From: an uncultured Phycisphaera sp.
Lineage (GTDB): Bacteria > Planctomycetota > Phycisphaerae > Phycisphaerales > SM1A02
Assembly (NCBI GenBank): GCA_937919685.1
Contig: CALFOM010000002.1
Location: 1-42,180, forward strand
Length of the DNA: 42,180 bases
Direction of reading: 5' to 3'
Position numbers and translations under genes: made by a program. Under the pieces are notes generated by a model. The model did not search any database and was not told the origin of the DNA. It saw nothing but the letters and a program-made list of their open reading frames with translations. Of the stretch, positions 39,409 through 42,180 are shown piece by piece (the stretch's first letter is position 1; each line of letters opens with the position of its first letter).

Positions 39409-41562
39409 ATGCATCGATCAAACGGTGTTTCACGATGTTCGGTCAATTTCGTGGGGGCCACAGTTGTCACCCTGCTGGCGACCATCGCGACCGCCGGACC
39501 TGACCAACGAGACGACGAGAACAGTTATGACGCCTGGGCGGAGCTGTTCTCCGCCATGAACAGCGAGTGGGATACCTTCGGCAACAGGAGCTTTCTCACC
39601 CCTGCCGAGGAAGACCTGTACATCGAGTACACCTTCGGTCCGATCCGAGCGCCCAACGCGGCGGAGTCAGCGGTCTTCGAGAAAATCGACGCGATCGCGC
39701 CGCTGCTCCGGAATGCCGCCGGTGCACCAGAGTTCGCGGCACCGTTGGACCGAGAAGCCGGTTGGGGAATGCTCCTTCCCCACCTCTCGATGATGCGGCA
39801 ATCCACCCGCCTTGGCATCGCGCTCTCGCGTCGGGCGATCGCACTCGGCGAGCACGCCGAGGCGATCGACTGGCTCGGAACGCTCGCCACGTTTTCTGCC
39901 CACCCCGGCCAAGACGACGTCTTGATCAGTTCGCTGGTCGGTACGGCGATGTTCAGAACCACCGATCGAGCGATCGATGACTTTCTCACGATGGGCATGC
40001 TTGATCAGGCCGGCGCCCTCCAACTGCTTGAGAAACTCCAGGGCCTTGCCGGATCCGACGACCCCTTCCGATTCACCGCCGCGATCGAGGGAGAATGGGG
40101 ACTCCTCGACGGGACACTCGAAGGCTTCAGCGACGGACTCGGCGCCGATGAGATCGATGTGGTCAACATGATCGGGGGCGGTACCGAGAGGGAAATCCAA
40201 GCGATCCTCGCGGCCGGCAATGATCCGGGCCTCTCCAGAATTCGTGAGGAAGCCGACGTACTCTTCGGCCGCGTCTCCGCGGCCATGGCGGATCCCGATC
40301 GTGTTCGTGGCGTGGAGACGCTTCGGGAAATCGAGGCCGAACTGCAATCGGAGAGTACGAGTCCTCTGCTGAGGCTGGTCTTCCCCAGCCTCTCCCGCGC
40401 TGCGGAAGTTCGAATGAAGGCCGAACGTCAGTTGGAGGATCGAATCCGGGGCCTGGAAGCGGTCGCCTCTGGCCGGCTCACTCCAGGGGCGCTTCGCAAC
40501 GCCGCCATCGTCTGGCTCGACATGGGTCAAAAGATCACGGACCTTTCCGTTCCGGTGCAGATCGCCGGCGAAGAATTGCTCCACGATTGGACGCTTGGAG
40601 GTGATGCACCTGACCTTTCGGAGAGCGCTCGGAAACTCTGGGAAGACGGCGGCGGTCTGATCGGAACCGACATCCTCCAATCCGGGCTCGACGCCGCCAC
40701 GATTCCGAGCGCTGACTTCTCGATCGGAAATCGGAGCGAACCGTCGCTCGACCATGACCGGTTCTTAGTGTTTCTCAGAGCCGTTGAACGAAGCCTGCTG
40801 GCGGATGCGGTCATTCACCTGGAGCGAGCGAGGCTGGCGGAAGTCTCCGCCCTCGATTCGACCGAGGAGACGCGTTCCATCGTCCTTCGAGAACTTGAGA
40901 CCGCCGCTCAGGAGATCGCGGTGGTACTGTCGCTCGCCGCCGATCTCATCGCGGACCCAACGCTTACTCAGGTGGTGCTGGCCTCGGGAATGATCGAGGA
41001 CGTGTGGACCGTGTTGCAATCGGACGCCTCTCTTGGACTTCGGGAGAACGTCGGCCCGAGGCTCATCTTGGTTCAGGCCATGACCGGCGTGCCTCGGTCC
41101 AATGGACTCGATGTGGCGGAGGCCGCAACACGAGATACCGCCCGATTTGTGGCCCGCAAGACCAGAGGCGTGATGGCGGAGGCCGGCGAACGACTGACCG
41201 AGCAACTGGAAACGATGACCCCGGATCGACGGTTCATGCTCTTCTCTCGAGCCGAAGGACGAGTACGAATGAACCCCGACGAAAGGGCGACGTCGCAGGC
41301 GAAAGCGACGCTACTCGGATCCATCGCAATGTTATTTTCCATGCAGGCGGTTGAGGACACGCAGGCCTCCGCCAGTGGAGACTTCGATCAGATCTGGGCT
41401 CAGTGCCTGAAAAATCCGAGTGCCGCCGCCTCCATTCTCGGCCCACTTCAGCAGAACCTTCCGCTGGAGATCCGCGCCGCGGCGGAACGAGCCCTGGTGC
41501 AGATCGTCAACCTTGATCGATTCTGCCGGGCCCCGAGTCCGTTGGCTCCGATCGCACCCTAA
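39409..41562 (+). CDS. exported protein of unknown function, 717 residues
   Basis: The ATG at 39409 has GGAGG five bases upstream and gives 717 residues; a GTG six codons earlier is less likely. Residues 1-29 look like a signal peptide (VGATVVTLLATIATAG). The mature part is almost all helical and acidic, with many Asp/Glu and Ala/Leu segments (for example LLEKLQGLAGSDDPF, EEADVLFGRVSAAM). There is no clear repeat unit and no catalytic motif I recognise. It follows ggt by 117 bp on the same strand. It resembles the large, poorly conserved periplasmic proteins common in planctomycetes; function unknown. Confidence 0.75.
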   Translation: MHRSNGVSRCSVNFVGATVVTLLATIATAGPDQRDDENSYDAWAELFSAMNSEWDTFGNRSFLTPAEEDLYIEYTFGPIRAPNAAESAVFEKIDAIAPLLRNAAGAPEFAAPLDREAGWGMLLPHLSMMRQSTRLGIALSRRAIALGEHAEAIDWLGTLATFSAHPGQDDVLISSLVGTAMFRTTDRAIDDFLTMGMLDQAGALQLLEKLQGLAGSDDPFRFTAAIEGEWGLLDGTLEGFSDGLGADEIDVVNMIGGGTEREIQAILAAGNDPGLSRIREEADVLFGRVSAAMADPDRVRGVETLREIEAELQSESTSPLLRLVFPSLSRAAEVRMKAERQLEDRIRGLEAVASGRLTPGALRNAAIVWLDMGQKITDLSVPVQIAGEELLHDWTLGGDAPDLSESARKLWEDGGGLIGTDILQSGLDAATIPSADFSIGNRSEPSLDHDRFLVFLRAVERSLLADAVIHLERARLAEVSALDSTEETRSIVLRELETAAQEIAVVLSLAADLIADPTLTQVVLASGMIEDVWTVLQSDASLGLRENVGPRLILVQAMTGVPRSNGLDVAEAATRDTARFVARKTRGVMAEAGERLTEQLETMTPDRRFMLFSRAEGRVRMNPDERATSQAKATLLGSIAMLFSMQAVEDTQASASGDFDQIWAQCLKNPSAAASILGPLQQNLPLEIRAAAERALVQIVNLDRFCRAPSPLAPIAP

Positions 41563-41565
41563 ATC

Positions 41566-41583
41566 CCCATGTGGGTCTTTTTT
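41566..41583 (+). terminator. weak intrinsic terminator candidate
   Basis: CCC-ATGT-GGG followed by TCTTTTTT lies just after the stop of the 717-residue gene. The stem is only three to four base pairs, so this is weak, but the T-run is distinct in otherwise GC-rich DNA. Confidence 0.3.
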
Positions 41584-41633
41584 CACCCGAACCCTCTTCC
41601 CAACCCCTTGAGGTCGTCCGAGAACGCTGGTTC

Positions 41634-41721
41634 GAGGTGACCTCTCAGAAGACCCGAACTGGGGACGGAATCCAGCCGTTGAGATGACGAGGAGCCGGTG
41701 CTTTGGCCGGCCTCCCGGCTC
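41634..41721. repeat. inverted repeats in the leader of the last gene
   Basis: Two symmetric elements lie 58-146 bp upstream of the ATG at 41780: GAGGTGACCTC (41634-41644), a near-palindrome, and GAGCCGG (41692-41698) with CCGGCTC (41715-41721), a 7-bp stem with a 16-nt loop. They may be an operator and an mRNA hairpin. No known riboswitch core is visible. Confidence 0.35.
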
Positions 41722-41779
41722 GGACCGCTCGGCGGGTCAGCCTCTCTCCATCATTCGCCCGGAAAGAAAGGACTTCGAC

Positions 41780-42180
41780 ATGTGCGATCATGGCCCTTCT
41801 CATCACGCGCCACATCAGATCTCATCCCACCAGAATCGATCCACGGGAATCAAGGGTGAGGACGTGACGCCTGCCGAAGAAGCACCGATCGAAGATGAAA
41901 TGACCACCGACGTCGGTCACGGCCACCAGCCGATGGTCTCGATTCTCTGGAAGGACGCGGAGAGCCAGGGCGGCCCCGGCTGGGAGGACACCGAAGAGAT
42001 GTTCGAGTTCGCCCGGCGTCCGCTGATCACCGTGCACACGGTCGGGCTTCTCATCCATGCTGATGAAGAGCAGATCGCGATCACCGACACCATCACCAGT
42101 GATCAGATGGGCGGTGTCACCAAGATTCCTAGAGGCTGGATCGAGAAGATCCAGTACCTCCATCCGTCCGGTGATTTCGA
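41780..42180 (+). CDS. uncharacterised protein, 5' part only (runs off the window)
   Basis: From the ATG at 41780, preceded by AAAGGA seven bases upstream, the frame stays open for 133 codons to the window edge. The first 50 residues are His-rich (MCDHGPSHHAPHQISSHQ) and acidic, probably disordered. A beta-rich region follows, with VSILWKDAESQGG, RRPLITVHTVGLLIHADEEQ and GGVTKIPRGWIEKIQYL. That second half resembles small uncharacterised proteins with a conserved hydrophobic strand pattern and a PRG.IEKI.YL ending, but I cannot name the family. The opposite-strand frame here is a shadow. The C-terminus is not in the window. Confidence 0.6.
   Translation, partial: MCDHGPSHHAPHQISSHQNRSTGIKGEDVTPAEEAPIEDEMTTDVGHGHQPMVSILWKDAESQGGPGWEDTEEMFEFARRPLITVHTVGLLIHADEEQIAITDTITSDQMGGVTKIPRGWIEKIQYLHPSGDF

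Noticed and set aside
41629-41644. tRNA-like GGTTCGA motif
   Set aside because: Flanking bases do not form a T-arm and no acceptor or anticodon stem can be built.
41822-42163. 113-codon minus-strand frame at the right edge
   Set aside because: The plus strand has an open frame with a good Shine-Dalgarno and a coherent beta-rich protein over the same DNA.

Overview
The window looks like a chromosomal segment from a Gram-negative, flagellated, GC-rich planctomycete, probably class Phycisphaerae. This is inferred from the mixture of a complete sigma-54 flagellar regulon, lipoproteins and large poorly conserved secreted or TPR proteins typical of that group; no rRNA or other taxonomic marker is present. 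Genes are dense, many same-strand neighbours overlap by 4-5 nt (ATGA or TGATG junctions), and several starts are TTG or GTG. I see no insertion sequence, prophage, CRISPR array or tRNA.

Layout. (1) 1-5.2 kb, minus strand: rpoN (sigma-54), then the conserved module SRP RNA-dnaX-ebfC-recR. The SRP RNA gene at about 5025-5148 has no ORF and was found from its domain IV core and a closing stem. dnaX carries an A10 run with stops just after it in both shifted frames, a probable programmed slippage site for a gamma-type product. (2) 5.2-8.0 kb: a membrane PIN-TRAM protein (plus) converging on a TPR-sulfotransferase (minus). (3) 8.2-20.3 kb, minus: flagellar basal body, export and hook genes in transcriptional order flgB-flgC-fliE-fliF-fliG-fliH-fliI-fliJ-motE-like-fliK-flgD-orf173-flgE, with a sigma-54-type promoter candidate just before flgB. 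(4) 20.3-25.9 kb, minus: an NtrC-type regulator, its soluble histidine kinase, a FlgN/FliT-like small protein and an 882-residue TPR protein, the last three chained by 4-nt overlaps. (5) 26.1-29.3 kb, minus: an RDD membrane protein, a lipoprotein and an unrecognised 183-residue protein. (6) 29.4-31.3 kb, plus: diadenylate cyclase cdaA with a DLA instead of DGA catalytic motif, and a YbbR/CdaR-like partner. (7) 31.3-37.2 kb: tyrS, transaldolase, divergent pgi, cysteine desulfurase and a small PQQ-repeat protein ending in polyalanine. (8) 37.5-42.2 kb, plus: a lipoprotein gamma-glutamyltransferase, a large exported protein of unknown function and a partial unknown gene leaving the window.

How they fit together: RpoN, the histidine kinase and the NtrC-type activator would form the switch that turns on the flagellar operon. 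The export ATPase complex (FliH/I/J), MS-ring and rotor (FliF/G), rod (FlgB/C, FliE) and hook set (FliK, FlgD, FlgE) are all present. FliM/N, FlhA/B, FliP/Q/R, stators and flagellin are not in the window. A recurrent oddity is 9-bp tandem repeat arrays: one on each side of rpoN and one inside fliK.
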